A stretch of DNA of 64,000 nucleotides from Dasyornis broadbenti (lineage: Eukaryota; Chordata; Aves; Passeriformes; Dasyornithidae), in contig VZRN01011464.1 of assembly GCA_013397935.1 (NCBI GenBank), positions 1,038,244-1,102,243 on the forward strand. The letters run 5' to 3'. The notes under the pieces are model-generated. The model did no database searches and was not told the DNA's origin. It saw nothing but the letters and a program-made list of their open reading frames with translations. This document shows positions 39,684 to 51,435 of this stretch, one piece after another. Made by a program: the position numbers and the translations under genes. Within the stretch, counting starts at the first letter, position 1; each line of letters starts with the position of its first letter.

Positions 39684-41740
39684 ATAGAAGTAGCACCCAG
39701 AATGTAAACATTTTAATTTTGGGAGGGAAGGTCTTCCTGTCAGTTGGCTAGTTTTCTATATATTTTTTCATTTACTTTGAAAAGCTGCTCACTAACATTG
39801 CCATCATTTCATACAATAACATTTGCAGCACTGCAAATATGTATGCTTCCTGTCTTTCCAAGCTAGGCAGTAGCAAAGTCCAGGGAGTATCGGAAAAAAT
39901 AAAATCTGCCTTAATATCACTCAAGAGAGGTCAAAACCTTATACTGAATAACTGCCAAACTATGTGATCACATTAGTTCTTGGTAGAGGAAATGGAAAAT
40001 ACTTTCCAACTGGAATTGACACCAGGAAACGTATTTTAAAAATGTTTTTATACATTGGGATAATTACCCTTAAAAATAAATCTGTCTCTACACAGATGAT
40101 GAAAGTGGTTGTAAGTATTTTAAGAAATTTGTGTTTGTGTGTAAGTGAAACAGAAAGAAGTCATTTATCCCCTTACTGCTTCCTTGTTTGCTGTACAAAT
40201 AAGGAATTTCAGAATGCAGTCGAGCAGTGCATGTTTTAAAGCAAGTGTACAGCAAGCTACAGATGCCATCTCCATTTTCATATGGTTACAGCTCTTGTTA
40301 ACGCATCATATAACTATGTTTTGACTTTCAGTGTGTCTGGTCAGATCCTGCTGACTTCATTCCTGTGGGGTGTCCCTTTGCAAAGCCAGCAGAGTTCAGC
40401 TCATCATTTCTCTTGTACCCATAATGTCCTCAGAGATCTTGCACCAGTGGTAGATGAAGACCCCTCGGCTCTATATGAACACTAAACATGGAAACAGTTT
40501 TCTTACAGGATTTGCTAGTTCTTCACTGAGGCTGCTATGCTGCTGTTTATACATACATCCTTTTTTAACAGTCACAATGTACCTCTCCATTGGACAAATC
40601 TGTCTCTTGAGTTTCTGCACAGCAAACATCATCTCCTGTCAGTCACTCTGGGATACATCTCATCAGTTACAAAATTAGTGGGAATGATGAAGGATCTGTT
40701 TGTGGTGGAAGCACAGAAGTTTGATGGTTGGGATTGAATTTGTGGTGGTCCCATAGGAAATCTCTGTCTATTAAGGATCCCTGAATTTCCCCACTCAGGA
40801 GGTGTTGAAGTGAGGAGAACAACTGACATCAGGTGGTTGGCAGAGTGAGCCAGTAACAGTGGAGGTGCGAAGCTGAGTGTGATAATTCTAGTTTTGTGGC
40901 TCACTGTTCACCAGGGCACATTGTGATCGAGTGGGCAGGAGTTTCCTACTGCCTGGGAGAAGCCAGTGGTGAGGAAAAGCCAGAGCTTTTATTGCCACTC
41001 AAAAACACACTTCCTTTCCATCTTCCATGCTGCACCTGCAGTGTCAGTCTGTGCGCCTGCAACCAGAGCAAGCACAGTTCCATCTGGCCACAGTTCCATT
41101 GTCCAGCTCCACAGGTCATTGGTCTTTATTCCCCTGTACCTAGAGACTGGGGGCTTCTCAGCTGGCCCAGCAGTGGGCAGTGGTTTTTTGTGCCCTCCAT
41201 CTTGTAGCTGGAACAAGCAGGTTTCATTTAAGCTCCCTCCCAGTCATCAGACAACCCCTCACTACAGCTTTTATTGAGGCCTGAACTCAGTTTCAGGTTG
41301 CCCTGACAGAGTACATACATCAGAAAAAAATGTGATTTAAGCCTTTAGCCTCAGTTGTAATATTACATAATTTTTAGGTTTTCATTCATTTGAGGTGAAG
41401 AGGTGCAAAATGAGCATAATTGATTAGAATTTACTATGTAGAAGTGAGAAAACACCTGTTTGATGTGATTTGGGCCAAAGTGGTCCAGCAGTGGAAAACA
41501 CCAAAGCCACTTCTGACCCTAGGTATCATACTGAACATTACTGGACTCTGAAGTCATCCATTGGGGTTTTTCCTTGCCTGAATGTTGTAGAACAACCTAA
41601 CTTCAGCTGTTTTGTTTGCATATTCTATTTGTGTCCCCTTTGGGGGGGTAGTAAGAAGTATGTTGTTGAACTGACTGAACCAACATTTAAATCCCATGTA
41701 TATGTAGCACTGTATGACATGTGCTATTTATTTTTTGAAG

Positions 41741-41898
41741 CCAAACATTGGCCGATTAGGAATTCCCCATGGGCCTTCTGGAGAGAAGGTGGCTGTGGTG
41801 ACTGTGGATGACTGTGACACGGCAGTGGCTGTGCGCTTTGGGAGCTTCATTGGAAACTACACCTGTGCTGCCCAGGGGACTCAGACTGGCTCAAAAAA
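41741..41898 (+). CDS. CELSR1: CELSR1 exon e4: laminin G domain 1
   Basis: The exon starts in phase 0 after ttttttgaag and ends two bases into a Lys codon before gtaagg. It encodes codons 143-194. Motifs are PNIGRLGIPHGPSGEK, VVTVDDCDTAVAVRFG, then IGNYTCAAQGTQTGSKK. HGPSGEK is the CELSR1 form, where CELSR2 (from memory) has a different segment. The NYT tripeptide is a possible N-glycosylation site. The two cysteines (DDC and TCAA) fall where the LamG disulfide is expected. The acceptor has A at position -3 (gaag), a weaker context than the CAG of most exons here, but the reading frame and homology leave no real doubt. Confidence 0.97.
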
Positions 41899-42802
41899 GT
41901 AAGGATTCCCTATATTTGTGTTTTCCACTCCTTCTCTTTTTCCAATGGGGAGTCAACAGTATCACTAAGCAATAAGTGATTAACCAATTAATTGGAAAAA
42001 CAGATATGATGTAACAAGAAAAAGTAACAAAGTTTAGTTTGAGAGATGGAATTACTTTCATAATTTAAGAGCCCTATCTTAGAAGGAGGTAGAAATAAAG
42101 AATATACACAAATGACCATTGAAAATCATTGGGTGTGAAAAAAGGTTTCCTGTGAAGAAAAACAAAAAAGATTAGTACTTTTGAGTTTAAAGAGGAGATG
42201 AACAGCAAGGAACATAGGGGGAATAGAAAGTAATGAGTGATAGCAGAAAGACCATTGAGATACACATGGTGCCCTAATATCCCAAGAGAGGGGCACACCA
42301 TAAAAACTGGGGCTAATCCAAATGGCCAGATGATAATACATCTCGCACAATGTGGAGTCATTTAGTAGAACCTGCATCCACTAAATATCCTTAACACTAA
42401 GATCTTCAGAGGATTTAGAAAGGGTTGGCACTATATAATAATTAAGTCATTATATGAAAATTTACAGCTTCTCAACCTTTGTGCTGAGCAGCATCAGCCA
42501 GTCCCTGCATGACTGGGGTCAGAAAGAAGCATCCTGTGGCTACACATTTTTCTTTAATTTTCATTTTCTTCTTCACACTGGCCACTGCTAGGGACAGGTC
42601 ACTGAATTCTATATGCATATGACAGCCCCTAAGTTAAAAGTTAGTGTTACTGAAAGGTCCTTTGATTACAAGCTCTGGAAGTGCTCTTGTAGCAGAGGAA
42701 AGTGCAGCTCAAATGTGCTTATGGAAGCAGTAAGATAAAGAACAGAACAAAACAAAACAAACTTCTTGCAAGAAGTTATGAGCATTTCTCTTTTTTCTTC
42801 AG
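41899..42802 (+). other. CELSR1: Intron e4-e5
   Basis: A 904-base intron with donor gtaagg and acceptor ttcttcag. Moderately A-rich near its 3' end. I see no repeat or other feature. Confidence 0.9.
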
Positions 42803-42966
42803 ATCTTTGGACCTAACTGGCCCTCTCCTCCTTGGTGGTGTTCCAAACTTGCCTGAGGATTTCCCGGTGCACAACAGGCAGTTCATTGGCTGCATGAGGA
42901 ACCTTTCCATTGACAGCAAGCCCATCGACATGGCTGGTTTCATCGCCAATAATGGCACTCTGCCAG
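42803..42966 (+). CDS. CELSR1: CELSR1 exon e5: end of laminin G domain 1
   Basis: One base completes the Lys codon of e4. The exon ends one base into a Gly codon before gtatgt, encoding codons 195-249. Motifs are SLDLTGPLLLGGVPNLPEDF, then NRQFIGCMRNLSID, then DMAGFIANNGTLPG. The GGVPNLPEDFPV and QFIGCMRN stretches are the last two strands of the LamG fold, with its conserved GCMRNL cysteine. NLS and NGT are possible N-glycosylation sites. The final split Gly is completed by e6. Confidence 0.97.
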
Positions 42967-43987
42967 GTATGTGCTACCAGTGCCCAAAGGTCAACACCAG
43001 AAGGTCTCTGCCACAGCTGTGTGTGTAGCAGGGCTTAGGGTGTCAGAGGGGCTGGCACTGCAAGGAACCCCAGGAAGGGGGAGGGAATAGAGGATTCTGA
43101 AATGACCCCTGTCCCCCTGTTAGCACTGTTGAGGGCAAAGCAGCTGTGGGGCAGAGGGCTTAAGGTGCTGCTTGGTGTGCTGCCACTGTGTCTCTGGCCA
43201 GACCAAATTTGTTTGAGAAAGGTGCAGTCTACACCTGTGCCAGGAAGGCACACAATAGCCCGTGGCACAGGGCACACTTCCAAGATTCAGCAGCAAACAG
43301 GAAAGGACTGGGCTTTTTTAGACTTTCTGCATTGCTAGGAGTTTCACTCAAGAATTTACTTCTGAATTAAAACTTTTCTTCTGTTTTTTTAACTACCTGT
43401 TGTATGTCATTTTGCTCTGAAAGCTAGTGGGATTAGTTCATAAAAAAGACAACACTTATAATGACTTTTTAGTAAATTGTGTTTGTTCTGTAAGTAAAAT
43501 TCTGAAATCCCCCAAATCTGAAACCTGCTTCATGAAGCAGCCTGTTGGAGGTTCTGATTTGGTTTCCAGTCCTTGGATCCCTGATCAGGATTAGTTCTGG
43601 TGATTAGGTGTACAGAATGTTCTCATCATCCTAAAACTGGCTCTTAGACACAAAAATGGAAAGTCCCTTCTGTCCATGCTGCTGAAGGTCTGTGTAAGAG
43701 CTAAATTGCAGTTCTAAAGTATGTTGCATTGATCGTGGATTAAGAAGGGAGTTCTAGCATATGTCTTTGATAGACTGACTTGTCTTTATCATTTGACACA
43801 TGATCAGCTCACATAAACTTTTGCCATCCACATTTTGCCTCTCTGACTTCAAATATTTTTTTTTAAAAAGCAAAAAGCCCAAACCTATAGTGCTCATGTC
43901 TTCTTTTTACATAAAAACTCAAATACAATCATTCAGAGCCTTTTTCTTGTTAAAACAATGCAAAGTAATGGTTTTTCTGGATTTCAG
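42967..43987 (+). other. CELSR1: Intron e5-e6
   Basis: A 1.0-kb intron with donor gtatgt and acceptor gatttcag. Nothing else was recognised in it. Confidence 0.9.
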
Positions 43988-44113
43988 GCTGTGCAGCGCA
44001 AAGGAACTATTGTGAAATGAACTGGTGCCAGAATGGAGGCACATGCATCAACAAGTGGAACACATACATCTGTGAGTGCCCCGTGCGCTATGGAGGGAAA
44101 AACTGTGAGCAAG
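43988..44113 (+). CDS. CELSR1: CELSR1 exon e6: EGF repeat between the two laminin G domains
   Basis: This 126-base exon has both ends in phase 1, the classic symmetric form of an EGF-coding exon. It encodes codons 250-291: CAAQRNYCEMNWCQNGGTC, then INKWNTYICECPVRYGGKNC. Six EGF cysteines are present in normal spacing. The stretch C-I-N-K-W-N-T-Y-I-C-E-C fits the Asp/Asn beta-hydroxylation consensus, so the Asn may be hydroxylated. Skipping this exon would leave the frame intact but remove the whole spacer between LamG1 and LamG2. Confidence 0.97.
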
Positions 44114-47100
44114 GTAGGATGCAAAGAGCTCTTCATGCTTTGTCACGTGTGCGTGTTTCATTGCCTGTCATTAGCATCTCATAGCACATATGTCCAGCTG
44201 TGATGCTTAAAGGTAACAGAAGATTGCAGCTGAGACTGTCACCCATGATCTATTTGAAATAATTTTAGAGATCCCCTATACAGTAAACGACATACTATCA
44301 TGAATACGAGCAGCTTTCATTGATTTACTTACATAAGCAAAGTAGTTCCAAAGAACTTGGCAGTATTTAGTAATTTGTTTATAGTGAAAATGCCTGATCC
44401 TAAGCCCCTTTAAATCAGTGGAAAGAATCCTCCTGACTTTACTGGGCTTCAGCTCAAACTGGGGATGAATGTGCAGTTTTAATCACTACTTGTTTGGCAA
44501 GAAGGTATTCTATGCTAAGTAAGAGCACTTTCAGTTTTACTGGATTTCTCTTTGATTGATCACAATGTGCACATATGTGTAAAACCTCATTACTAAAGGA
44601 TAAGGAAGGAGCAGCAGGTGAGTTTTATAGGGTATGAAGAACTTGCACTCAGTTTTTTCCATAGAAGGGTGGAGTTGCCTGTGTGAGGTCCCATGGGGTT
44701 GGTGCTGTAAGGTGGTTGCTCTTTTGAAGTCTTCCTGGAAAGAAAACCTGCTTCTACTAGGCATGTCTTTCTTAGAAACAGAAGGCCAAATTCTGGCCCA
44801 TGATGTGGATGTGGTAGGTGTTTGTGTTCATTATCCCGTGTGATACTTAGCCCAGAGTAGTTTTGCAGTGTGATCAAGGATTTTGTTCTTTGGTTATATC
44901 TACCCCAAACCAGATATCCTTGATTGCTCTCAACAGGGTGTGGACCCTGGAAGAGTAGGTCTCCAGCTGAGGTGAATACACCACCAGGACTTGCAAACCC
45001 CTTTAGCACAGCATCCCTCAGCCTGGGCCAGGTCTAGGTGGTGGCAACTATTCTTCCCTTACCTGAGAAGCTCAGTATTAGCTCAAGAGGAGAGGACACA
45101 TGGTTAAGGTTCTGTCTTGAAGATAAATGTTTGCAGAGTGAAGAACAGGGAAAGGGAATGATGGAGACCTCTTCCTATGCTCCACCTCACACCAGAGCTA
45201 TTATTATTGCCCCTAGCCTGGTACCTGCTTTTCTGGTCAAATACATTGAGCTTCCCAGGTTTGTAGGAAGATCTGGTTTTAACATGTGTCTCATGTCAAG
45301 TATCTTTGTTGGTGAAGTTCTTGTGTTTTCTTCATGATTGGCTCTTCTCTGTGCTGCAAACCCACTCTGATGTATCCTGATAGGAGTGCCAGGGCCCAGC
45401 TATGGTGTGACCTGTACTCGTGTAAATGAGGACTACTGCTATCACATGCAAAGAAGACCTTCCCTCTGTATTTGTCTTAGTTTTCAGATGGAAATTCAAA
45501 ATTTGATCAAATATTCGTTTTATTTACCATTTTCTTATCCCAAACTCAAGACGAATCCATAAAGTTTGGGATTTAGAAGATCATCTCAGAACTGCCCTGT
45601 AGCCATCACTGGAAACTCATTTTAAGTTCAGGTGATAGAGATGATGGCAGTCACGGCAGCAGTGCCTCCCGCTGTCCCAGCTGTCACCTCTGCCTCCAGC
45701 ACTGTGCATTCCTGCATCCCCTTTGTCACTCTATAATGCCATGTTCTTGCTGATGCCTCAGTTTGTGGGGTTTTTCCAATAGTTTGAGGACAGCTGATGA
45801 TATTTGTGGGTCAGAATGTCCCTATAGAAAAATTGCAGGTCAAGAAAGAAATGGATTTTTCTGGAATGTGACCAAAGATTTCAGGAGCCTGAAGTTACAG
45901 TCAGGAGGAATCACAGATATGCTATACTCCTGTCTTTCAAGTTGCTTATTTGAATGCTCAGCTATGATCCTAAGAGCATTAGCTATTATTTGGTAGCTAT
46001 TTTTAAAAAAGGCTTAGAATATTTGCATTTTTGAGTAGGAGTGCTGCATTTCTTCAATTCGTTTGACAGTGTGAATTCTGCTTCAGGCTCACAGAGGACA
46101 AAAGTTTTGGCAAGTTACCAATCCACCGTTTTCGATTTCCTTCTCTTCAGAAACTCTGGGATCTGGTCTACACAAGTGGGGATGGGGTGTTTTACCTTCG
46201 CGACCCCCTTAGAACCTGCTAACTCACCTTTTGGCAGCTCCCATATCCCTCTGCTGACATATAGAAGGGAGATAAAATAAAGGAAAAATTAGTTTCACTT
46301 TTATTTATTTAATTCTTTTAATCTAAGTAATTTAATTCTTTTAAAATACAAGATGTTGCAATTCTGTCAAGAAGATCTAGCAGCTGTCTCTGACTCACTC
46401 TTGGATGGCCAATGACACTGCACTAGTCTTGGGCTGAACACCACAGATCTGCACCTAAACATGAGCTTTCACATGTCCAGCATCCATATTGCAGGTGACA
46501 TCCAGTGGGATGTTGGCACCGTGTTTCCCCAGGCCCTCTGTCTACATGGGGAATAGCCTTCATGTCTTTCTGATGGCCTGTTAAATATAGGAGTCTCTTC
46601 AGAGTGTGCTTAGATACACAGGCAGTGCTTCAAAGTGACAAACCCTGAGCACACAGTTAGTTTGCATCACTGCACTGCCAATGGCAGGGAGATGCTGTGG
46701 CTGGGAAGCACATGGGCCTCTGTGGTGGCATCTGGGGACAGTGGATGTGGCCAGCCCCTCCATGGAGACTCCCAGTCCCAGGCATGAGGAAGGGCTGGAA
46801 GAAAGAGGGAGGCCAGAGGGGGCTGACAAATGGGGATTTCTGTTTAACTAGCAGGGGAAGGTGCACCCTGGCCCCAGGGGAGGGAGGGAAGTTGGGAGAA
46901 GGTGTGGGAAGGGAATGGTATTTGCAAGTATAGAAAGTCACCACCAGTGAGAAAAGGAAGGTGGCTAATTGCCATGCCAGTCCAGTTCTCCCAGGAGCAA
47001 AGCCAAAACGCTTGTAAACAGCATTCCCAGCCCCCACCAGGTGGGAAGCCCACAAGTTTGCATCCTGCCTCTGTGCTTCAGAGGCAGATGGGCTCAAAAA

Positions 47101-48990
47101 TATCAGCAACAGTGTAGAAAACCAGCAGCAAAGCTCGAAGTTGAGGTCATTCTGAAGGTCAGCAGGGAAGAGGAGGAAGGAGAAGGCTGACTTTTGCACG
47201 GGTGGAGTAGGAGGAAATAATTCTGCTCAACACTGATGTCCTGGTTACTTTCACATTGATGTGGTGCACTGTGGGCTGATGAATTGTGCCCTGGCCCAGA
47301 CAGCCAGGACTCAGGCACTGCACTCAAGTTTTTAGCAAGCTGGGGACATCTGTATCTGTTGACAGTCTTTTTTTAAGTTGCTGTGTAGTTTTCGAGAGCA
47401 GTCTATGCTGCAGTTATTCTACTATATGCTCTCTCTGGCATTTGTGGTGACTATGATTGCAAAGAGGAGATCACAGGCTGGATCAGGAGGGAGAATGGTT
47501 GCCCCTTGGGGCTGCCTGCCCTTAGCCTGATGTGGGGTGGTTGGGTAACCACATCTTAAGGATGGGCAAGTCAAGTTACACCTCTGGGTTGACTAGTGGA
47601 AGTCCACTAGTCTCTGACTTTTTATTTCTCACAAATAGGGAGCAAAAGGCTTGCACTTTAATCCAACCCCTGCACTGCACTCCCCACCCCAGCCTTTCCC
47701 TTTATAGACACCAGCAAGGCAGACATATGAGAATTTGTGGTTTGGGTTTATTCCTCAAAAAAAAATACAACTTCACATCCATTTTACTGCATTTTCTGCT
47801 ATGGTGTCATCCCTCAACCTTTTTCAAAGGACTTGCCATTATTTCATAGTAACATGTACACATTTGTATATATACGCTCTCTCCTAGTACAAAAAAATCC
47901 AGAAGGTGTCAGCAGATATGGCAGTGTGGAGCAGAAGGGGCAAGACTGTTAAGCCCTGTCATTTCGCTGACCAGCTACATTGACTCAGCACTTGATGCAA
48001 TAAAAGGCTGCATGGTAATCTGTGGTAGTTGTACCCAGTCTCTGAGGCCTGCTTCCACTGGCAAAAAGCTGCCATGAGCTTCACTAACATGCCCACGACT
48101 AAGGTCGTCAGGCAGGGGCTGACTGCAGATCCCACTACAAGGTTCCACACGTGGTGGAGGTGTCCTATGAGGTGTTGCAAATAGCGCAGAGCTCCCATGG
48201 CTTAATTTGTGCTTCTCATCAGTGGAATCAACTAATCCATGGTACTGTAGCTCCTTTTACCCAAGGTAATAACTTTAAAAGTCCAAGGGCATGGATGTTT
48301 CCCCTATTTTCCATCAGCAAAGTGCTTTCTATTGAAGGCTGTCATTGGTGTCTCTCTGTAGGAGCTGTGTTCATGCAAGGTTAGAAAGGAGGGCAACTCT
48401 TCAGCTGTCACCTCAAGATATTTAAGGCATATTATTTAGGCAATTCCACACAAACTTTCTCCATGTGAAAAGGCTGTGCAGCTAGGACAGCTGAATAATC
48501 TGGCCCTGGAGTAATCATAATTAATTCATATTTCCTCTTGCCTCCCAGCCTTTTCCTGTGTTTAATCTGTTAATTAGAAGCAGGTAGTCAAGCTTATGTT
48601 GAAAACATCTGCAGCAACTGTTGCCCTCATACTTCCTGCTCTGTCCACCCACTCACCAGCAGAACTGTACCAACAGAGATCTCGAGCTTACCTTTCTAGG
48701 AACAGCTCTCACGTGGGTAATGGCATAGCAGTGTGGAGGTGCTGATTTTGAATGCAGGCACCAAGACAAGATGACTGTCCTACAACCAGAGTAGGTTGTG
48801 AATTTGCAATATTACCAACTGCTTCACAGTAACTCCCCTAGACAAGTTCTTCTTCCATGGTAGGTTGAATATAGCTCAGTGGAAGAGGGACTAGCTCCCT
48901 TGTGTTATCACTGTGACATTGCATCATTTTTCCTCTTAACGTTTATGCTGAAGGATATCAACAGTTTCTCTTCTGTATTTTGATTTACAG
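44114..48990 (+). other. CELSR1: Intron e6-e7
   Basis: A 4.9-kb intron with donor gtagga and acceptor tgatttacag. The segment 46680-47200 is purine-biased on the + strand, which creates a 180-codon open frame on the minus strand with Pro/Ser/Leu-rich low-complexity content and no recognisable domain. No clear transposon was recognised. Confidence 0.88.
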
Positions 48991-49157
48991 CAATGCCTTC
49001 TCCTCAGCGTTTCAGTGGTGAGAGTATTATCATTTGGAGTGACCTTGACATTACCATCTCTGTGCCGTGGTACATTGGGTTGATGTTCAGAACAAGGAAA
49101 GTCAATGGCATGCTAATGCAAGCCAATGCTGGGGCTGCATCCAAGATCAACATTCAG
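48991..49157 (+). CDS. CELSR1: CELSR1 exon e7: start of laminin G domain 2
   Basis: Two bases finish an Ala codon split with e6. The exon ends on a codon boundary (CAG) before gtaaaa, encoding codons 292-347. The peptide begins AMPSPQRFSGESIIIWSDL, then WYIGLMFRTRKVNGMLMQ, and ends ASKINIQ. MPxPQxFSGES is CELSR1-like. ISVPWYIGLMFRTR is the second strand pair of the laminin G fold. This domain is the more divergent of the two LamG domains across the family. Confidence 0.97.
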
Positions 49158-49617
49158 GTAAAAGTGTGGCTGCCTTTGGTTAGAAAAGAATTAATAGTTT
49201 TTAATACCCCCATCAATGGATATGGCCAGATGAACGACAAAGCTTCATCCACCCAACTAAATGCGTGTCAATAAAAAGATATCATTACTTTAGCCTTTTA
49301 CAAAGATCAAGAAATGAATGATCAAAATATCATTATAAAAATCACATTCATTTAAGATTATTTCTTTAATCAGAGGTAGTAGTGGGCATTAATATAGATG
49401 TAAAAAATGCTTTGGGGTTTTTTTGTCCACAAGGTAGGTTAGAGTCTGAATGTCCGAAGTTATACAAACAGTTCTTGCAAGCATTCCCATTACTCTTTGG
49501 GCTTTTTTTCCTTTTAGGTTGTCTTAAGAAATGTTATTATCTTGCTCTCCATCTGCTTCTGCATCACATACAAATATGTAGCAAGAAATGACGTGTTTTT
49601 TTGGTTTTTGTTAACAG
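49158..49617 (+). other. CELSR1: Intron e7-e8
   Basis: A 460-base intron with donor gtaaaa and acceptor tgttaacag. Nothing else was recognised. Confidence 0.9.
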
Positions 49618-49803
49618 ATCCTGAACAACTATGTGCAGTTTGAAGTGTACAGTGGCCTGAGCCAGGTTGCAAGTTTGAAGATGAGCCAGTCGCGGGTCAG
49701 TGATGGGGAATGGCATCATTTATTAATAGAGCTGAAGAGTGCAAAAGATGGTAAAGATCTCAAGTACCTCGCTGTCATGTCCTTGGACTATGGGATGTAC
49801 CAG
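49618..49803 (+). CDS. CELSR1: CELSR1 exon e8: laminin G domain 2
   Basis: This 186-base exon has both ends in phase 0 and encodes codons 348-409. Motifs are ILNNYVQFEVYSGLSQVASL, then RVSDGEWHHLLIELK, then MSLDYGMYQ. VSDGEWHHLLIEL is the laminin G signature and matches CELSR1 closely (the second LamG of CELSR1 has DGEWHHLLIELK in memory). Donor gtaggg. Because it is symmetric, as is e9, either exon could be skipped without a frameshift, although this would break the LamG fold. Confidence 0.97.
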
Positions 49804-50122
49804 GTAGGGCAGCATCATAACTTTGTCACTGAGTACTGCAGAAATGCTTTTAGAAAAAAGTAGGATAAAGGACTGTGGACAAATATTTACGCTGAGATAC
49901 GTTTTTCAGTGATTTATAAATAATCAATTATATTAATTTATTAAGCCTAATGATAAGATAGCTTGCAAAGAAGTCTGTAAAAGGACACGTTCTGATGTCT
50001 GACTCCTCACTGCTTTGGTATTTTTTCTGTAGTCTATGGCTTGACTACAGCACTACAGAAAGCAGTCTGGCTGTGTCACAGAGAATGATAGTGCTTCTGA
50101 TCAGCTGTCCTTTTCCTCACAG
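49804..50122 (+). other. CELSR1: Intron e8-e9
   Basis: A compact 319-base intron, donor gtaggg, acceptor ttcctcacag. Nothing else was recognised. Confidence 0.9.
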
Positions 50123-50236
50123 AGCACTGTGCAGATTGGAAATCAACTACCTGGATTGAAAATGAAAAGCATCATTGTGGGAGGTGTCTCTGGAGACCAA
50201 GTCTCTGTTCAGCAGGGGTTTTATGGATGTATGCAG
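50123..50236 (+). CDS. CELSR1: CELSR1 exon e9: laminin G domain 2
   Basis: This 114-base exon has both ends in phase 0 and encodes codons 410-447: STVQIGNQLPGLKMKSIIVG then VSGDQVSVQQGFYGCMQ. The IIVGG strand and the GFYGCMQ end correspond to the closing strands of a laminin G domain, where the cysteine pairs with one at the start of e10. Donor gtatga. Confidence 0.97.
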
Positions 50237-50562
50237 GTATGAAATGAAAAGTGTGGCAATAAATTTTGAACTTGTGAGAACAAAAACCGGTGAAAACATG
50301 GGGGTTTCTTTTTCATCCACCCTCAAACATTTCTGTTTCCTCCATAAAAAATATGTAAGAATCAAAATATTAAAATATACCCACTTTGTGAGGTGCAAAT
50401 CTGACTGCATAGGGGAAAAACATTTGAAAAAAAAATCTGGGTTTGGCTCATCAGGTATTTTCTTTAAAATGTAGCTTCATTGATTGATGAAAAAAGTGAA
50501 ACACATAATACTGTACTCTGAAAGAAGACCCTATTTTAAAACTAATTTTCTTTTGTCACCAG
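50237..50562 (+). other. CELSR1: Intron e9-e10
   Basis: A compact 326-base intron, donor gtatga, acceptor ttttgtcaccag. Nothing else was recognised. Confidence 0.9.
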
Positions 50563-50737
50563 GGAGTAAGAATGGGAGAGACGTCTACAAATATAGCGAC
50601 ACTCAACATGAACCAGGCTATCAAGATTAACGTGAGGGAGGGCTGCGAAGTGGATAACCCTTGTGATTCCAACCCGTGTCCCCAGCACAGCTACTGCAGT
50701 GACGACTGGGACAGCTACTCCTGTGTCTGTGACCCAG
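50563..50737 (+). CDS. CELSR1: CELSR1 exon e10: end of laminin G domain 2 and next EGF repeat
   Basis: Phase 0 start and one leftover base before gtaacc; codons 448-505. GVRMGETSTNIATLNMNQAI closes laminin G domain 2. An EGF repeat follows: REGCEVDNPCDSNPCP, then HSYCSDDWDSYSCVCDPG. The stretch C-S-D-D-W-D-S-Y-S-C-V-C fits the Asp/Asn beta-hydroxylation consensus. This EGF looks closer to remembered CELSR2 (CDSNPCP, YCSxDWDSYSC) than to human CELSR1, although the LamG part is CELSR1-like. The frame stays open for 198 codons past the donor (to the stop at 51331), which is unusual. Confidence 0.97.
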
Positions 50738-51435
50738 GTAACCTAGTGACAAGCCCATCCACTCATATAGGAGCTGGATCACACCTTCATCCACTCATCA
50801 GAAGCAGCACAGCAGCAGCAGCATGCTGGGAAAGTGTTCATCTTCTGATTCTTCTTCTTCCAATGAGTATTACCCTTCTCACTCTTACTGTAGCACCCTG
50901 GAAGCTGCAGTCCTGGGCTAAGAATCTGGGCAGCATATCCACCAAACAGAAAGACAGTCTCTGGTCCAAAGGACTCCTGAGCACCTGCCTTTTCTTTTTC
51001 AGGATTTTTTCTTTCTCAGCCTTTTCTGCTGTTGAATTTCAGTCTCTCACTCTGCATCCTGATCAAGATACTTTGAATGCTTTTTCTGTTTTGGAGCATG
51101 TAGCCAGCACATGCTGTCAGCCCCCAGCACAGTCACCTCCCATACATGCAGTGAAAGAATACAAAACTATTTGTAGCACATGCCCTGAATATAAAACTGG
51201 GAACCAAAGGCACAAGGGTGCCTCAAGCGTGCTAACAGACTGTCAAAAAGAATGGCTGACTATCATTTTGTCTGAGAGGGAAAAGAGTGCTTCATTTCTG
51301 ACAGTATCTCAGGGGGAATCTACTGATTATTGAAGATGTGTTATTAGTGTATAAGCTTAAGACAGACAGTCTTTGGGAGACATGCAAATCGTAAATTACA
51401 ATGGTTGCTGTAATTTTCTTGCCTTGTCTCCCCAG
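50738..51435 (+). other. CELSR1: Intron e10-e11, open in frame for most of its length
   Basis: A 698-base intron with donor gtaacc and acceptor tctccccag. Read in the frame of e10 it has no stop until TGA at 51331-51333, adding 198 codons after e10. Retention would give a protein ending in about 198 extra residues with no recognised domain, and would remove everything after the e10 EGF. The translated intron is Ser/Leu/Thr-rich and includes a hydrophobic run near 50845-50895 (LLILLLPMSITLLTL). I see no transposon in it. Confidence 0.85.

Larger units (their letters stand above)
22215..41740 (+). other. CELSR1: Large 19.5-kb intron e3-e4
   Basis: Donor gtaaga, acceptor ttttttgaag. The joined codons AAG/CCA give YYNKPNIG, as in CELSR1, so no coding exon is missing here. 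Contents I can support are: a solo LTR with an internal deletion (about 27964-28433), a 14-bp tandem repeat (28494-28530), a T16 tract followed by AG and GTAAGT (32498-32529), an AG/GTAAG site (31828-31835), a CpG-rich patch (about 35233-35550), a small inverted repeat (39668-39683) and a 25-bp tandem duplication (39196-39245). Open frames reach about 166 codons on the minus strand (33873-34373) without recognisable content. Confidence 0.9.

Noticed and set aside
46657..47199. 180-codon open frame on the minus strand
   Set aside because: Low-complexity Pro/Ser/Leu-rich translation caused by purine bias of the + strand; no domain, no clear splice context, wholly within the e6-e7 intron.
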